From a virus, in the IMG/VR virus record IMGVR_UViG_3300036780_000084, positions 1 through 40,716 of that record: 40,716 nucleotides of DNA; one strand, written 5' to 3'. Both the position numbers and the translations under genes were made by a program. The notes beneath the pieces were generated by a model. It was not told the DNA's origin. It did no database searches and worked only from the letters and a program-made list of their open reading frames with translations. Positions 1-8,790 of the stretch are shown one piece after another. Within the stretch, counting starts at the first letter, position 1. Each line of letters opens with the position of its first letter.

Positions 1-1348
1 CGCCCGTATAGGAATATTGGGGAATGGCAAGGGTCTGTGGGCCCGTGGTCGCGCCGTTTCCACTTAGGGAAATCAGAATCTTCCCGGCCGTGGTGCATAC
101 GATGTCGAGCCGATAAAAGACGCCTTCAACCGGGGTGACTCCGGTGTCGAAGAGGTTCCCTTGCGTGTTATTGCGCAAGTACGTGTTCGGGATGAAGTTC
201 GAGACAGCCTCAAACTTTAAGGTGGTATCGCCAATGGCCGCAGTGTGCGCGGTCGCGGCATGAGATTCCGCCACGCCCGAAGGATTGTTAAGCGTCAGGG
301 TGGTGCTCGAAGAGGCTATGCAGGTGAAAATGCCGTTGTTGGTCCCACCCAAGAAACCGGCGATGGTTATCTTTTGTCCTACATAGGCCAGCAACCCCCC
401 GCCCGTGATCGTTCCGGTGTAAATGGTGTTGCCGCCGCTTGCATTCGCCGCCGCGGAAAGTACCAGGCTCGCGCCCTGGTCCCGGTCGTATCGCAAGCCG
501 ACAAAGCAATTCGGGCGCGTTCCGGTCGTGGCCATTGTCGGAAGCGATTTTGATTCCCATCCGAAGAAGCCCATATAGAAGGCGACCTTCGGCAAAACGG
601 GGGAACCTGAAAACGCGGTATCGTCCGTAGCGATGGGATCTAAGCGATTAAACTGAAACACCCATGTGCATTGCCACGGGGGAGCATCAAAGAGCGGCCA
701 GATATTCGCCCAGCCGGGGTTTGCCGGGCTTGTCCCCGCGGCATTTTGCCATCCCGGGCACATGAACCCAGCTTTAGAGGCCGTGGCATCCGGAAATATT
801 TGAACGCCCGAAAAATAGGGTGACGGGAATGTCGCCCAGCCGCCGAGATTGTCCGAGCTGCCGGGAGAGCTCCAGGTCCAGTTAAGCCTTCCCACGGTCC
901 CGGCGGTTATGGAGCTCGTCGGTTGCGGCGGGGGAAAGTCGTCTCTCAAATAGAAATATGCCGGGTCTGTTTCCCAGATCGTCGCGCCGTGGATCAGCCC
1001 ATCGCCCAAGGAGGGCGGAATCACGACGGGCGGAATCGCTGCAACGGCCGCGGCGGCTACGGGCACGGCGACGCTCTTGGCCGCGGCGACGATGCCCGGG
1101 ACGCCGCTCGGGCCTGGCGGCATTACTCGGTAGCCGCCGATGCCGCCCGGATAGCGCGTGGGCATGATGTCGGGCGTTAGCTGCATCTGCTGCGGAATCG
1201 ACGCGGCGTAGAAGGGGCCGGGCCCAGGGGGCCCGGCCGGCGGCGCTGCACTCGGACCAGGTGAAGGCGTCGGGTCGATCGGCGCCCAATTCGGCGGCAA
1301 GCCGTCGTTTGGCGTGCCCGGATCAACCAACCTCGGAACGCTAGACAC
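1..1348 (-). CDS. Tail appendage / LamG-like structural protein (C-terminus beyond left edge)
   Basis: A GTG start at 1348 overlaps the TAG stop of the nozzle gene (TAGTG). 449 codons stay open to the left edge, so the gene is partial. The N-terminus is proline-rich (residues about 9-45), followed by an alanine/valine stretch and then a W/G-rich beta-sandwich-like region (from about residue 120) that resembles concanavalin/LamG-type appendage domains. A 70-residue module (nt 236-476) is closely related to one in the nozzle protein next door. Position directly after the nozzle gene suggests a tail appendage or fibre. The frame at base 1 is one step off the partial gene at the right edge; if the genome is circular both may be one protein of about 572 residues. 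Structural role is inferred from context; no receptor-binding motif is visible. Confidence 0.7.
   Translation of the reverse strand, partial: MSSVPRLVDPGTPNDGLPPNWAPIDPTPSPGPSAAPPAGPPGPGPFYAASIPQQMQLTPDIMPTRYPGGIGGYRVMPPGPSGVPGIVAAAKSVAVPVAAAAVAAIPPVVIPPSLGDGLIHGATIWETDPAYFYLRDDFPPPQPTSSITAGTVGRLNWTWSSPGSSDNLGGWATFPSPYFSGVQIFPDATASKAGFMCPGWQNAAGTSPANPGWANIWPLFDAPPWQCTWVFQFNRLDPIATDDTAFSGSPVLPKVAFYMGFFGWESKSLPTMATTGTRPNCFVGLRYDRDQGASLVLSAAANASGGNTIYTGTITGGGLLAYVGQKITIAGFLGGTNNGIFTCIASSSTTLTLNNPSGVAESHAATAHTAAIGDTTLKFEAVSNFIPNTYLRNNTQGNLFDTGVTPVEGVFYRLDIVCTTAGKILISLSGNGATTGPQTLAIPQYSYTG
236..476 (-). repeat. Duplicated NASGGNT module, copy A (in appendage gene)
   Basis: Encodes a module beginning LSAAANASGGNTIYTGT and ending NPSGVAESHAATA. 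It matches copy B at 3230-3446 at protein level over its whole length, and the DNA is also clearly related, for example around the NASGGNT and NPSGVAE codons. This indicates duplication or exchange between adjacent tail genes. Confidence 0.75.
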
Positions 1349-4300
1349 TAGAGCTCCTGATACTTTCGGCCGAAGATCCCGAAGCTGATGAGCTCGTTTC
1401 GCACCGTGTCGGTCGAGCCGAAATCAACCTTGAGCCGGATCCGCCGGCCGAGAGCGACTTGCATGGTCTGGCTGATGTAGAAACGGTCGGGCCAGTAATT
1501 CGGCGTGATGGCGTTTCCTTGATAGGCGATCGGCGGATCGAAAACAAATTGCGAAAGCAAATTCCAGCTCGGGCTCGGCGTCGGATCGTCTATGACGAAA
1601 GAAACGAGCGGCTGGGTTCCCACGGATTCAAAATCCATCTGCACAAAGTCGATCGCCGCACGCTGGCCAGGCGAAACGAGCGTGATGGCGCCGATGTCAA
1701 ACCAGGACGAGTAGGCCGAGCCATTGTCGCTATAAACGCTCGTGTCGCGTTTGAGAATCGGCTGATTGGTTCCCGTGCCGCCCACGAGCAACTTGCGCAC
1801 GCCCGGCGCCGTCACGAGAGATTGAACCATTTTGCAGCCGCCTACGATCGCAGCCCTGGGCGACCAGACGGAGACATTCTCGCCGCTCACGTCGGCGCCC
1901 ACCTGGTGGGGATTCAGGCGAAACCATTCGCTTGAGCCATCCGCGATGTAGACCGCATTGTCCGTTCCGGATTCATGCACGGTCACGTAGGCATTCGCGG
2001 CGTTAAAAGCCTTGAGCTTGTTGCCCACGGGGAAGCCGGATCGAGCGAGCTGCAAGGATGGGTTGAGGATCCAGAATTGCGAGTCGCTCGAGAGGAAGCA
2101 GATCTCGCCGCCGATCACGTCCCAGGCGTTATAAGACAGCAACCCAACTCCGGGAACCATTGTCGTTGCGTAGAAACTCGAAGTCAGCGGGCCACCGTAG
2201 ATGCACTCGAAATCCGTCGTGGTCGGGCAGATCAAACCCGCCGGCGTGTGAATGCACGCGGTGACAGTCGACTCGAACGGGAAATCGTCATCGGGACTGA
2301 AAGCCTCATTCGGGTTGCCGGTAAGCACGTCCGGGCCGCCCGAGAAATACACCGTGTTTCCGACGGCGCCGAATACGCGCTGGAAATGAAGCTTGCTACA
2401 AAGCGGCCGGAAGGCGGCGAGCGGCGGATCATTCGCATGGTTGATGGGCGCGCCGATGAAGTTATCGAGCCCGGGGAAGTTAATCCCGCTCACGGTTGAT
2501 GCCACGTCGGGCAAGAAGTCTTTGAACTGCCAGGGCTGCGCGACGCCGCCGATAGGTTTGGGCGCCGGGATTTCGATGAGCTCGAACATATTATCGACGC
2601 CCCCGCCATCGCCATCCCTCCAAATAACGATCGTGTCGACCTGGGGATCCGTGGATCCAAAACCGGCCACGGTGTTGACGGCGCCGGTGGTGTTGGGAGT
2701 CGAGAGCGTCGCGGCCGGCGAAGCGGTTGAAACGGCGCCGGTGCCGCCGCCCTGATAAGCGCCGAGCGGGGTCGTGAGTCCCGGGACATTGCCGAGCGGA
2801 GCGAGCGCCCCTTGGGTGTTCAGGTTGACGAAAGTCAGAAGCGCGGTCGTCACGTAATCGTCCGTCGCCTCGCGGCATTTGAACGAGTACGCGTACACGT
2901 GGCTATTCGTCCAGGTGATTGATTGAGCCGAGAAGGCCGCGGCGCACGTCCAGGTGATTCCCGAATCCGTCGTCGTAGCTCCCACCGTCGTCGCCCAGGA
3001 AGGGGCCACGCTGCCGGATTTCCCGCTCGAGGTGACAAACTGAACGAAGTTCGAGCCGATCACCGAAGCGCCGCCGAAAGCCTGTGAGCCGAGCGGCGGG
3101 GCGAATCCCACGGCCGGCAAATACCATTGGGTCGCGGCCGCCCACGTAACCGGCGGGCCCACGCACGCCCAGCTCGTCGTACCGTCGGCCGTCTGCGCTC
3201 CGTAGGTTGCGCCCCAGGGATTGAATACCGCGGTCCCGGCATGAGTCTCGGCGACGCCCGAAGGATTCGCCACGACGAGCTGCGTCGACGAGCAAGAAAT
3301 GACTTTGAAAGTCCCGTTGTTTGCCGAGGTCGTAAAGCCCGCGATAACCGCGTTGTAATTCGCGAGAAAAACGGGTGCGAAAGTTCCGGTATAGGTGGTA
3401 TTGCCGCCGGATGCGTTCGCGGCCGCGGTCAGCGTGGCGGTGGTTCCGGGTTCGATTGTCGCGCTCGAGCCGTTCGTCAAGCACACTTGCATATTGGTGC
3501 CGTCGAAGATGGCCGAGAACGTCGAGTTGCCGTACACCCAGGCGATGAAGCTTGTTGACGCGGACCAGGCCGACGGGCCCAAGCAAAGCCACGCGAGCTG
3601 ATTGTCGGTGGTGATGGATCCGATGGCTTGCGAAGTGATTCCCGTCCAGGGCGTATAGCTTGTGTTGGCCGTCGTTCCGGCTGTCGTCGCCCCGAGTAAA
3701 TAAATCGCCTGTCCGTTGCAAAGAGTCCCATTCGCCGCGATGTAAGGCGCGACGGGGAAGCAGATTGCCGCGTTGATTTTGCTCGGATCATTCCCCGTCG
3801 ACGGCTGGATGTATTGATTAAAAACCGTGTTCTTGCTCCACTGCGTGACAACGCTCGGCGTTCCGCCCACAACCCCCAGGGGCATCCACTTGCCGCCGCC
3901 CGAGTACTCGGCCACGCGATTCGCGCTGTACGTCGTGCCGCTGGCTGAAATGTTGAGCGTGAAAGCCGGCCGCTTCGTCCCGCTCGTCCAGGAGTAATTG
4001 TGCGAGTTGATCCAAATCGCGTTTGTCGCCGGATCGTAGATGGCTTGCCCGGACTGATAGATCGTCGACGCGGACCAAAGACCGATCTGGCCCTGAGAAG
4101 TCCAAACCACGCTTCCGTCATTCGTCGTCGTGCCCGCCCCCGTCGAAAAGAGCGGCGCGCCATTGCCGCTCAAACCGATCTGCGTTGAATTGTTTGCGAG
4201 CGCGTTCACCGAATAGAGCTGCTGAGTGTTGCCGTTGCCGTCGACGATGAGCCCCATCGTCGAAAAAACGGTGGATGCGGCCCAGGCCACGGCCGAAGCG

Positions 4301-4842
4301 CCCGAAGCCACTACCGTGACGGTCGGCGCGGTCGCCGGAGATGCGATCCCCCAAAGCCAGCTTGTTCCGTTCGGATTCCCAGGCGTGTACTTGAGAAGAT
4401 CTACCCCGTCACCGTAATAGAGCGTGTCGGCGGCGCCGACGAAATAGCCCTGGCCGGCGCCCGCGGACTTCGTAAAGATCTGAGTTTTCGTTCCGTCCTG
4501 ATTGTCGACATAAACCGCGGTTGCGGTGTCGATGATTACCTGAACCGCTCCGCTCGAGAGCTCGAAGGAAAAAGCCTTGTCGGGCGCCGTCGGATAGGTC
4601 GTCCCTGAAAATGTCGTCGTGCCGAATCGGCGAATCAGGGTGAGCTCATTTGAGAGCTCGACGTTGAGCCCGTCCCAAAGCACGTCCTGACGGCCGCCAT
4701 AGAAGCGCGCGGTAACGACGTTTGAGGGATCGTGAAAGACATGGCGCTGGGTCCAGAGTCCGGTGAGGGTTGCGGCGACGAAAAGCGACGCGTACTTCGG
4801 TTGCTTCTGCGGCGGCGCCTGGCTGAAGGCTTCCGCGGCCAT
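1348..4842 (-). CDS. Large tail protein, nozzle-like (tail tubular B type), 1164 aa
   Basis: Start ATG at 4842 overlaps the stop of the preceding adaptor gene (TAATG). Residues 1-170 (with NVVTARFYGGRQDVLWDG) and 700-1164 look like the beta-propeller body of a podovirus nozzle protein (T7 gp12 / P22 gp10 type). That function is inferred from size, gene order after the adaptor, and extended beta-rich sequence. Residues about 185-650 are a run of degenerate modules, each opening with W-[AST]-x-[ASN]-T/H-x-[YFW] and several ending in T-x-D-G/S-x-x-x-W. They occur at about 186, 256, 335, 426, 567 and 644. Such modules resemble carbohydrate-binding repeats common in uncharacterised phage tail proteins. 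Residues 470-540 carry an extra module inserted inside the fourth repeat and shared with the next gene. The protein is longer than T7 gp12 (about 800 aa) because of the repeats. Confidence 0.7.
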   Translation of the reverse strand: MAAEAFSQAPPQKQPKYASLFVAATLTGLWTQRHVFHDPSNVVTARFYGGRQDVLWDGLNVELSNELTLIRRFGTTTFSGTTYPTAPDKAFSFELSSGAVQVIIDTATAVYVDNQDGTKTQIFTKSAGAGQGYFVGAADTLYYGDGVDLLKYTPGNPNGTSWLWGIASPATAPTVTVVASGASAVAWAASTVFSTMGLIVDGNGNTQQLYSVNALANNSTQIGLSGNGAPLFSTGAGTTTNDGSVVWTSQGQIGLWSASTIYQSGQAIYDPATNAIWINSHNYSWTSGTKRPAFTLNISASGTTYSANRVAEYSGGGKWMPLGVVGGTPSVVTQWSKNTVFNQYIQPSTGNDPSKINAAICFPVAPYIAANGTLCNGQAIYLLGATTAGTTANTSYTPWTGITSQAIGSITTDNQLAWLCLGPSAWSASTSFIAWVYGNSTFSAIFDGTNMQVCLTNGSSATIEPGTTATLTAAANASGGNTTYTGTFAPVFLANYNAVIAGFTTSANNGTFKVISCSSTQLVVANPSGVAETHAGTAVFNPWGATYGAQTADGTTSWACVGPPVTWAAATQWYLPAVGFAPPLGSQAFGGASVIGSNFVQFVTSSGKSGSVAPSWATTVGATTTDSGITWTCAAAFSAQSITWTNSHVYAYSFKCREATDDYVTTALLTFVNLNTQGALAPLGNVPGLTTPLGAYQGGGTGAVSTASPAATLSTPNTTGAVNTVAGFGSTDPQVDTIVIWRDGDGGGVDNMFELIEIPAPKPIGGVAQPWQFKDFLPDVASTVSGINFPGLDNFIGAPINHANDPPLAAFRPLCSKLHFQRVFGAVGNTVYFSGGPDVLTGNPNEAFSPDDDFPFESTVTACIHTPAGLICPTTTDFECIYGGPLTSSFYATTMVPGVGLLSYNAWDVIGGEICFLSSDSQFWILNPSLQLARSGFPVGNKLKAFNAANAYVTVHESGTDNAVYIADGSSEWFRLNPHQVGADVSGENVSVWSPRAAIVGGCKMVQSLVTAPGVRKLLVGGTGTNQPILKRDTSVYSDNGSAYSSWFDIGAITLVSPGQRAAIDFVQMDFESVGTQPLVSFVIDDPTPSPSWNLLSQFVFDPPIAYQGNAITPNYWPDRFYISQTMQVALGRRIRLKVDFGSTDTVRNELISFGIFGRKYQEL
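3230..3446 (-). repeat. Duplicated NASGGNT module, copy B (inside nozzle gene)
   Basis: Encodes residues about 470-540 of the nozzle-like protein, from LTAAANASGGNTTYTGTF to NPSGVAETHAGTAVF. It interrupts one of the W...TxDGxxxW repeat units: the unit starts before it (WSASTSF) and finishes after it (TADGTTSWAC). Paired with copy A at 236-476. Confidence 0.75.
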
Positions 4843-5570
4843 TAAACCACCCGCGCTTGGTGCGCCTGTTGCACGCGTAGCTGCGCGGCAATGGCCTGTA
4901 GGTCATTGAACATCGCTTGCGAATACAGCATGGCCTTGGTCATTTCCGAAAGCCCTTCGGCCTTGCTGATGAGCGCCGCCATGCCGCGCTGGCGATAGAG
5001 GCCGGCGCGCGAGTCGTCGTTGACCTGAAACACTTCGGCCAGGAAAAGATTATTGAAAATGTCCATGTAATAGGTGGGGATGTTGCACTGCGTGAACCAG
5101 TCCTGCGTCGTCGCGGTGAAAAGCGTGGGAACTTTCTGGTAGGTCGAGACGACCGTGTAAATCTGATCGGGCGCACTCAAGAAGCGCAAGCCGATGCTGG
5201 TCCCCGGAGTAACGAGCCTCACGCACACCGAATGCGGCCGCGCGCTTTGCTCCGAGCTCTTGCCGAGCACCGATGAGTTGTAGACGTTCGGGACGCTATA
5301 GCTTTTGCTGTTTGCGTCGGTGAGCGTCACCTTCTCGAGAAATCCGAAGTTCGCAATATTCTCGGTGTAGTCCTGCGTGCCGGCGACGGTTGAAAGGCTC
5401 GAGTCCTCGGCGCGATTGGTCGGCCAGGTGAGCGGCGGATTGAGCATAAACGTCACGACCATGTTCGCGATCGTCATCGCCGGCTCGCTTCCCGTCGCAG
5501 AAGTGAGCGGCGCGTAGCGCGCGGTCATGGCGCGGGACCAGAGAATGGATTGATCGAGCGTGTAAGCCAT
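4842..5570 (-). CDS. Tail/adaptor-like structural protein, 242 aa
   Basis: Start ATG at 5570 is preceded by GGGGGAG at suitable spacing. The protein has a beta-rich core (TVAGTQDYTENIANFGFLEKV near residue 60) and an alpha-helical C-terminus (LFLAEVFQVNDDSRAGLYRQRGMAALISKAEGLSE). This pattern resembles small head-tail connector proteins of podoviruses. It lies directly upstream of the nozzle-like gene with overlapping stop/start, and downstream of the larger adaptor-like gene at 5911-7026. The role as adaptor or tail tubular A-type protein is inferred from position and fold impression, not from a diagnostic motif. Confidence 0.6.
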   Translation of the reverse strand: MAYTLDQSILWSRAMTARYAPLTSATGSEPAMTIANMVVTFMLNPPLTWPTNRAEDSSLSTVAGTQDYTENIANFGFLEKVTLTDANSKSYSVPNVYNSSVLGKSSEQSARPHSVCVRLVTPGTSIGLRFLSAPDQIYTVVSTYQKVPTLFTATTQDWFTQCNIPTYYMDIFNNLFLAEVFQVNDDSRAGLYRQRGMAALISKAEGLSEMTKAMLYSQAMFNDLQAIAAQLRVQQAHQARVV

Positions 5571-5671
5571 CGGCTAGTTGCTCCCCCGAAAAGGGCCTTT
5601 GCGGGCTCCGCTGTGGGAAAATGGGCCGTTTTGCGTAGCGTCAGAACGCATTATTTGGTACCTTCCGGCCT

Positions 5672-5914
5672 ATGAAGAAAAAACCTGGTGGTTCTACCCC
5701 CCGGAAGTCGCCAAAACGCGTTCTTGAGCACATCCCCATTTCGATGTCGAAGCAGGTTCGGCGCAAGTGCGGATACCCTCCGTGCGGTAAAAGTTTCCAT
5801 CCGCGGCGCTACTGGCAACGGTTTTGCTCCGACAAGTGCAAGGCCGACGATTGGAAGTCTCACCATCCCGTTGTGTACGATCCGCATCCTTTCAAAGTCG
5901 CTCGTTCGCGCTAA
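5672..5914 (+). CDS. Small zinc-ribbon protein, 80 aa, antisense to the late operon
   Basis: Start ATG at 5672. The sequence contains RRKCGYPPCGKSFHPRRYWQ followed by RFCSDKCKADDW, giving four cysteines (about 33, 38, 52 and 56) that can hold a zinc ion; basic residues flank them. It lies alone on the plus strand between two minus-strand structural genes. Its TAA overlaps the TAG of the 371-residue adaptor gene by 3 bases (ctaa at 5911-5914), so the two genes meet tail to tail without spacer. No Shine-Dalgarno is visible; a weak TTGCGT is present at 5631. Function unknown; a DNA- or RNA-binding accessory role is a guess from the cysteine pattern. Confidence 0.6.
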   Translation: MKKKPGGSTPRKSPKRVLEHIPISMSKQVRRKCGYPPCGKSFHPRRYWQRFCSDKCKADDWKSHHPVVYDPHPFKVARSR

Positions 5915-7026
5915 GTAACCGGGCCGCCGAAGGGCCAGTAAGGACCCAGGTTGCCCGAGTTGCGCGAGCCGCCGGCGCCGATGATGGTCCGCTTCGGCCG
6001 GATCTTCCGCAGCTCGAGCTCGCGATCCGATTCCCGCTTGAGCGAGAGAAGAGATTCAATCCACGCTTTTTTCGCCGGCAAATAATTTGCCCGGGTTTTC
6101 GCGAGCGGGTTGAAGCGATAGCACTCGGCCACGCAGCCGTCGAGAAACCGATGGTAGAAATCGTCAGTCATCGGAAAAAGAGTTTGCGTCGAGAGGCTCG
6201 TCGCGCCCGTGAACTTCGTCGGCTTCATCTGGCCCACGAGATAAACCTGCCAGACTGTCCCTGTCTGGCTTGGTACGGGCGTGAGCCGGATGCCCTGGCC
6301 GTAAGGATCGACGACGGTCCACTTCACCGTGCCGTCTGTTACCTGGGTTCCGGCCGGTGATGCCGGGGCCGCCGAAGGCGGGGATCCGCCCGTCGTCCCG
6401 TAGGTTGTGAGCACGAGCAAATTCGCGTTCGCGTCGCGGATTTGCAAAATGGGGTTCTGCGGCATCGGGGCGCCCGAAACGAACGGCGTCGAGATGAGTT
6501 GGTTTGCTTGCGGGTTGTTTCCCCAGGTCGAATTGCCGGTGATGGGGGCGCCCCAGGTGCCGTAGTAGAGCAAATTGTTGGCGAGATAGTTCGCGCGTGC
6601 GAGCGGCTGAACAAAAACGGAGTTCGATACATAGCCGCCCGTCGACCGGCTTTGGTTTCGGCCGACTTCAATCCAGGACTGAGGTTTCGGCATGCGCGGG
6701 TTATTGATGTCGATCGCGATGCCTTCCTGGAGCCAGGCGAGATTTGTGGTGCTGGGGTCGCCGTCGACGGCCGTCATTCCCGGCTGGCCCACGAGCGCGT
6801 AATCCTGCTGCCAGGAGTTATAGACGAAAAGCGGAAGGTTGAATTGGTTCCACTTCCACGGGAACATGCCCTCGCCGCCGCAGAGATCCTCCATCGTCTT
6901 GTTGGCGACGGAAATGATGGGACGGACGGTATAGCCGGCCTCGTCCCATCCCGGATCGAGATCCCCGTGAGCGACGAGATCATCGAACAAATTCTGGAGC
7001 GTTATCTGACTCTGAGAAGAGGCCAT
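5911..7026 (-). CDS. Head-tail adaptor-like protein, 371 aa
   Basis: I start it at ATG 7026 (MASSQSQITLQNLFDDL), which overlaps the TGA of the upstream HNH gene (TGATG). The frame is open further upstream but lies inside that HNH gene. The N-terminal third carries FPWKWNQFNLPLFV, similar to the W-rich segment of podoviral adaptor proteins (T7 gp11-like). Around residues 230-265 a segment ending GTQVTDGTVKWTVV matches the closing half of the W...TDG...W repeat seen in the nozzle protein. The C-terminal helix region (YHRFLDGCVAECYRF) is typical of connector proteins. Together with gene order it probably forms the lower neck ring. Family assignment is tentative. Confidence 0.6.
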   Translation of the reverse strand: MASSQSQITLQNLFDDLVAHGDLDPGWDEAGYTVRPIISVANKTMEDLCGGEGMFPWKWNQFNLPLFVYNSWQQDYALVGQPGMTAVDGDPSTTNLAWLQEGIAIDINNPRMPKPQSWIEVGRNQSRSTGGYVSNSVFVQPLARANYLANNLLYYGTWGAPITGNSTWGNNPQANQLISTPFVSGAPMPQNPILQIRDANANLLVLTTYGTTGGSPPSAAPASPAGTQVTDGTVKWTVVDPYGQGIRLTPVPSQTGTVWQVYLVGQMKPTKFTGATSLSTQTLFPMTDDFYHRFLDGCVAECYRFNPLAKTRANYLPAKKAWIESLLSLKRESDRELELRKIRPKRTIIGAGGSRNSGNLGPYWPFGGPVT

Positions 7027-7577
7027 CAGAACACGCTCGCATAGAAAGCGATCCGCCTCACGTGACTCAGGAATTCGGTGTGGCCGAGAGCTCTCTTCAT
7101 GTAGTTGCAAATCGAACAGCAGGAAACCGAGTTTGAGAACGTATAGCCTTTCAGGTTGTCGCGCCGATCAATTCCATTCCAGAAAAGCTCCGTTCCGCAT
7201 GGCCGCTTTCCCTCGCGGGCGAAAACTTGCTGCGGCTTCCTTCCACAATAAGAGCAATCTCTGCTGCCCGCGAATCGGAATTCCTCTACCGTAAGATCGA
7301 AACCTATTCGCCTTGCTCTGGCGTTATCGCGGTACTGGCGAAATCGGTATCGAAGGGCGGCTTCCCCGTCAGGCAGAATTCTGAATGCTCGTCTGTAGCA
7401 ACCGCAACTTTTCGTTCGCCCGCTTGCAAGCCATGAAGTGCGGACATGAGTCTCACGGCCGCATTCGCACCGACAAATCCAGAAAGTGCCCGTACCGCGC
7501 TTCTCGCGTCGTGGCGATCTTCCGATGACGATGAGCCTTCCGATTTTGCGGCCCATCAGATTAAGGGCTGCCGTCAT
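7026..7577 (-). CDS. HNH endonuclease, homing type, 183 aa
   Basis: Residues 8-62 form a cysteine-containing DNA-binding module (GRKIGRLIVIGRSPR, then FWICRCECG and SCGCYRR) common at the N-terminus of phage HNH proteins. Residues 105-165 form the nuclease part, with C108/C111, the core NGIDRRDN (134-141) and C153, C154, C157-N158. Start ATG at 7577 follows GGAG. The stop overlaps the start of the adaptor gene (TGATG), so the gene sits seamlessly between capsid-region and neck genes. It probably acts as a free-standing homing endonuclease. The N-terminal module is related to that of the nuclease at 39468-40004. Confidence 0.85.
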   Translation of the reverse strand: MTAALNLMGRKIGRLIVIGRSPRREKRGTGTFWICRCECGRETHVRTSWLASGRTKSCGCYRRAFRILPDGEAALRYRFRQYRDNARARRIGFDLTVEEFRFAGSRDCSYCGRKPQQVFAREGKRPCGTELFWNGIDRRDNLKGYTFSNSVSCCSICNYMKRALGHTEFLSHVRRIAFYASVF

Positions 7578-7593
7578 ATTTCGGCTCCGCTAC

Positions 7594-8145
7594 TTATGCC
7601 GCCGGGCTTTCCCTCGCGTCGGAATCCTCGGGCTCAACGCGCTCGATTCGATACGCGCGGCTCGTGAGGTCGCGCGAGTTCTCGAAGCTGTAGAAAAACT
7701 CGTTGATCTGCTTCCAACTCTGCCGCGTCGGATTCGGGATTCTTTCGCCGTGGCGGATGATGTACTCCGACCTGTCGCCGGGCTTCCAATCGAAGCGGCA
7801 TTTGCCGCAATAGATCCGCACGCTCTTGTCCGAGAGATAGTCCTTATGGAGCCCGCATCGTTTGGTTTGCGGGATAACGCCCACGCGGTGATTTCCGAGC
7901 AAGTGATCGCAGACTCTTTGAATCCGGGCGGCTCGCGCCCGGTCGTTTGCTTCCTGTTGGTGCAACTGCGCGAGTGCGACTTCTTGCCCCTGTTTCTTGC
8001 GCTGCGCCTCGGCGCTCTTCTCGGCGCGTTCCTCAAGTGAGATCCGCGCGAGCGTGGTCATCGGATCTTCGGCCTTGGGCTTACGCGGCCGCTTGGCCTT
8101 CGACGGAATTGCGGTGGTTCTTACTTCATCACGCAGCTTTGACAT
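7594..8145 (-). CDS. Unknown phage protein with C/H-rich zinc-binding segment, 183 aa
   Basis: The chosen start is ATG 8145 (MSKLRDEVRTTAIPSKAKR), preceded by GGGAG; an upstream in-frame ATG at 8160 overlaps the previous gene more. Residues 20-60 are highly charged and probably disordered or helical. The middle holds CDHLLGNHRVG, RCGLHKDYL and YCGKCRFDW, a set of cysteines and histidines that could bind one or two zinc ions. It is located between the major capsid gene and the neck genes, overlapping the 199-residue gene by 17 bases. Function is not recognised. Confidence 0.7.
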   Translation of the reverse strand: MSKLRDEVRTTAIPSKAKRPRKPKAEDPMTTLARISLEERAEKSAEAQRKKQGQEVALAQLHQQEANDRARAARIQRVCDHLLGNHRVGVIPQTKRCGLHKDYLSDKSVRIYCGKCRFDWKPGDRSEYIIRHGERIPNPTRQSWKQINEFFYSFENSRDLTSRAYRIERVEPEDSDARESPAA

Positions 8146-8728
8146 TTTGATTTCTCCCATTGCGGTACAAAAAGAGTTCGCGCCTGTAGATCCTCGAGAT
8201 CGTCGCGACGCGCGGCGCCCCGAAAATCTGATGGGCTCGCTCTTCGGTGAAAACCCCGTTTTTAATCAGCGCGAGTACGGCACTGCGCCATCCGATATCG
8301 CGGAACCCGCTCGGAAGATTGGTCCGCGGGTCGATTCGCATGAGCGACCATTCCCACATGAGCGGCACTTGGATGGAGACCATCGGCTGAAACTCGCCGC
8401 CCGTGGGCGTGGACGTCAAGACGAAGAGCGACGCGCTTCCGTCCTCGAGCTGCGAGTCGTGGCTGAAACAAGTAAGCCCGGCCGTCCGGAGCCTCTTCAT
8501 AAACTCGGCCGCCGGCATGATGTTGACGCGCCGGCCGGCGGGATCGGTGAGCAAGAGCTGGTCGCCATCGCGGTAGGCGCGGCATTCGGCTAACAGATTC
8601 TCGCGGCATTCTTTGCGCCACTCATCGACCATCGCCCGGTAATCTTTCGGGAAGCGAATCCAGTCGGGCGTGCCGTGCTTCAACACGCCTTTGACGAATT
8701 GGGCGATTTGCCTTCTGTCAACGGCCAC
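8129..8728 (-). CDS. Unknown phage protein, 199 aa
   Basis: GTG start at 8728 follows a GGGGGG run. The first 60 residues are basic/aromatic (RRQIAQFVKGVLKHGTPDWI) and the rest is mixed alpha/beta without recognisable motif. It follows the major capsid gene after a 130-base gap that includes a perfect 7-bp hairpin, and overlaps the next gene. A head completion or capsid-associated role is possible from position only. Confidence 0.65.
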   Translation of the reverse strand: MAVDRRQIAQFVKGVLKHGTPDWIRFPKDYRAMVDEWRKECRENLLAECRAYRDGDQLLLTDPAGRRVNIMPAAEFMKRLRTAGLTCFSHDSQLEDGSASLFVLTSTPTGGEFQPMVSIQVPLMWEWSLMRIDPRTNLPSGFRDIGWRSAVLALIKNGVFTEERAHQIFGAPRVATISRIYRRELFLYRNGRNQNVKAA

Positions 8729-8790
8729 AGCTTGCCCCCCGTGATACAGTTTTACTTTAGGTACCTGGCGCGTGGGCTACCAGAGATCTA

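Noticed and set aside
882-1289. Minus-strand frame of 135 codons beside the left-edge gene
   Set aside because: It lies fully inside the long partial gene in another frame, is rich in Arg/Ala/Gly and has no ribosome-binding site.
2903-3721. 272-codon minus-strand frame inside the nozzle gene
   Set aside because: Composition (Arg/His/Gly-rich without a motif) is that of an alternative frame of GC-rich coding DNA; the nozzle frame is clearly the real one.
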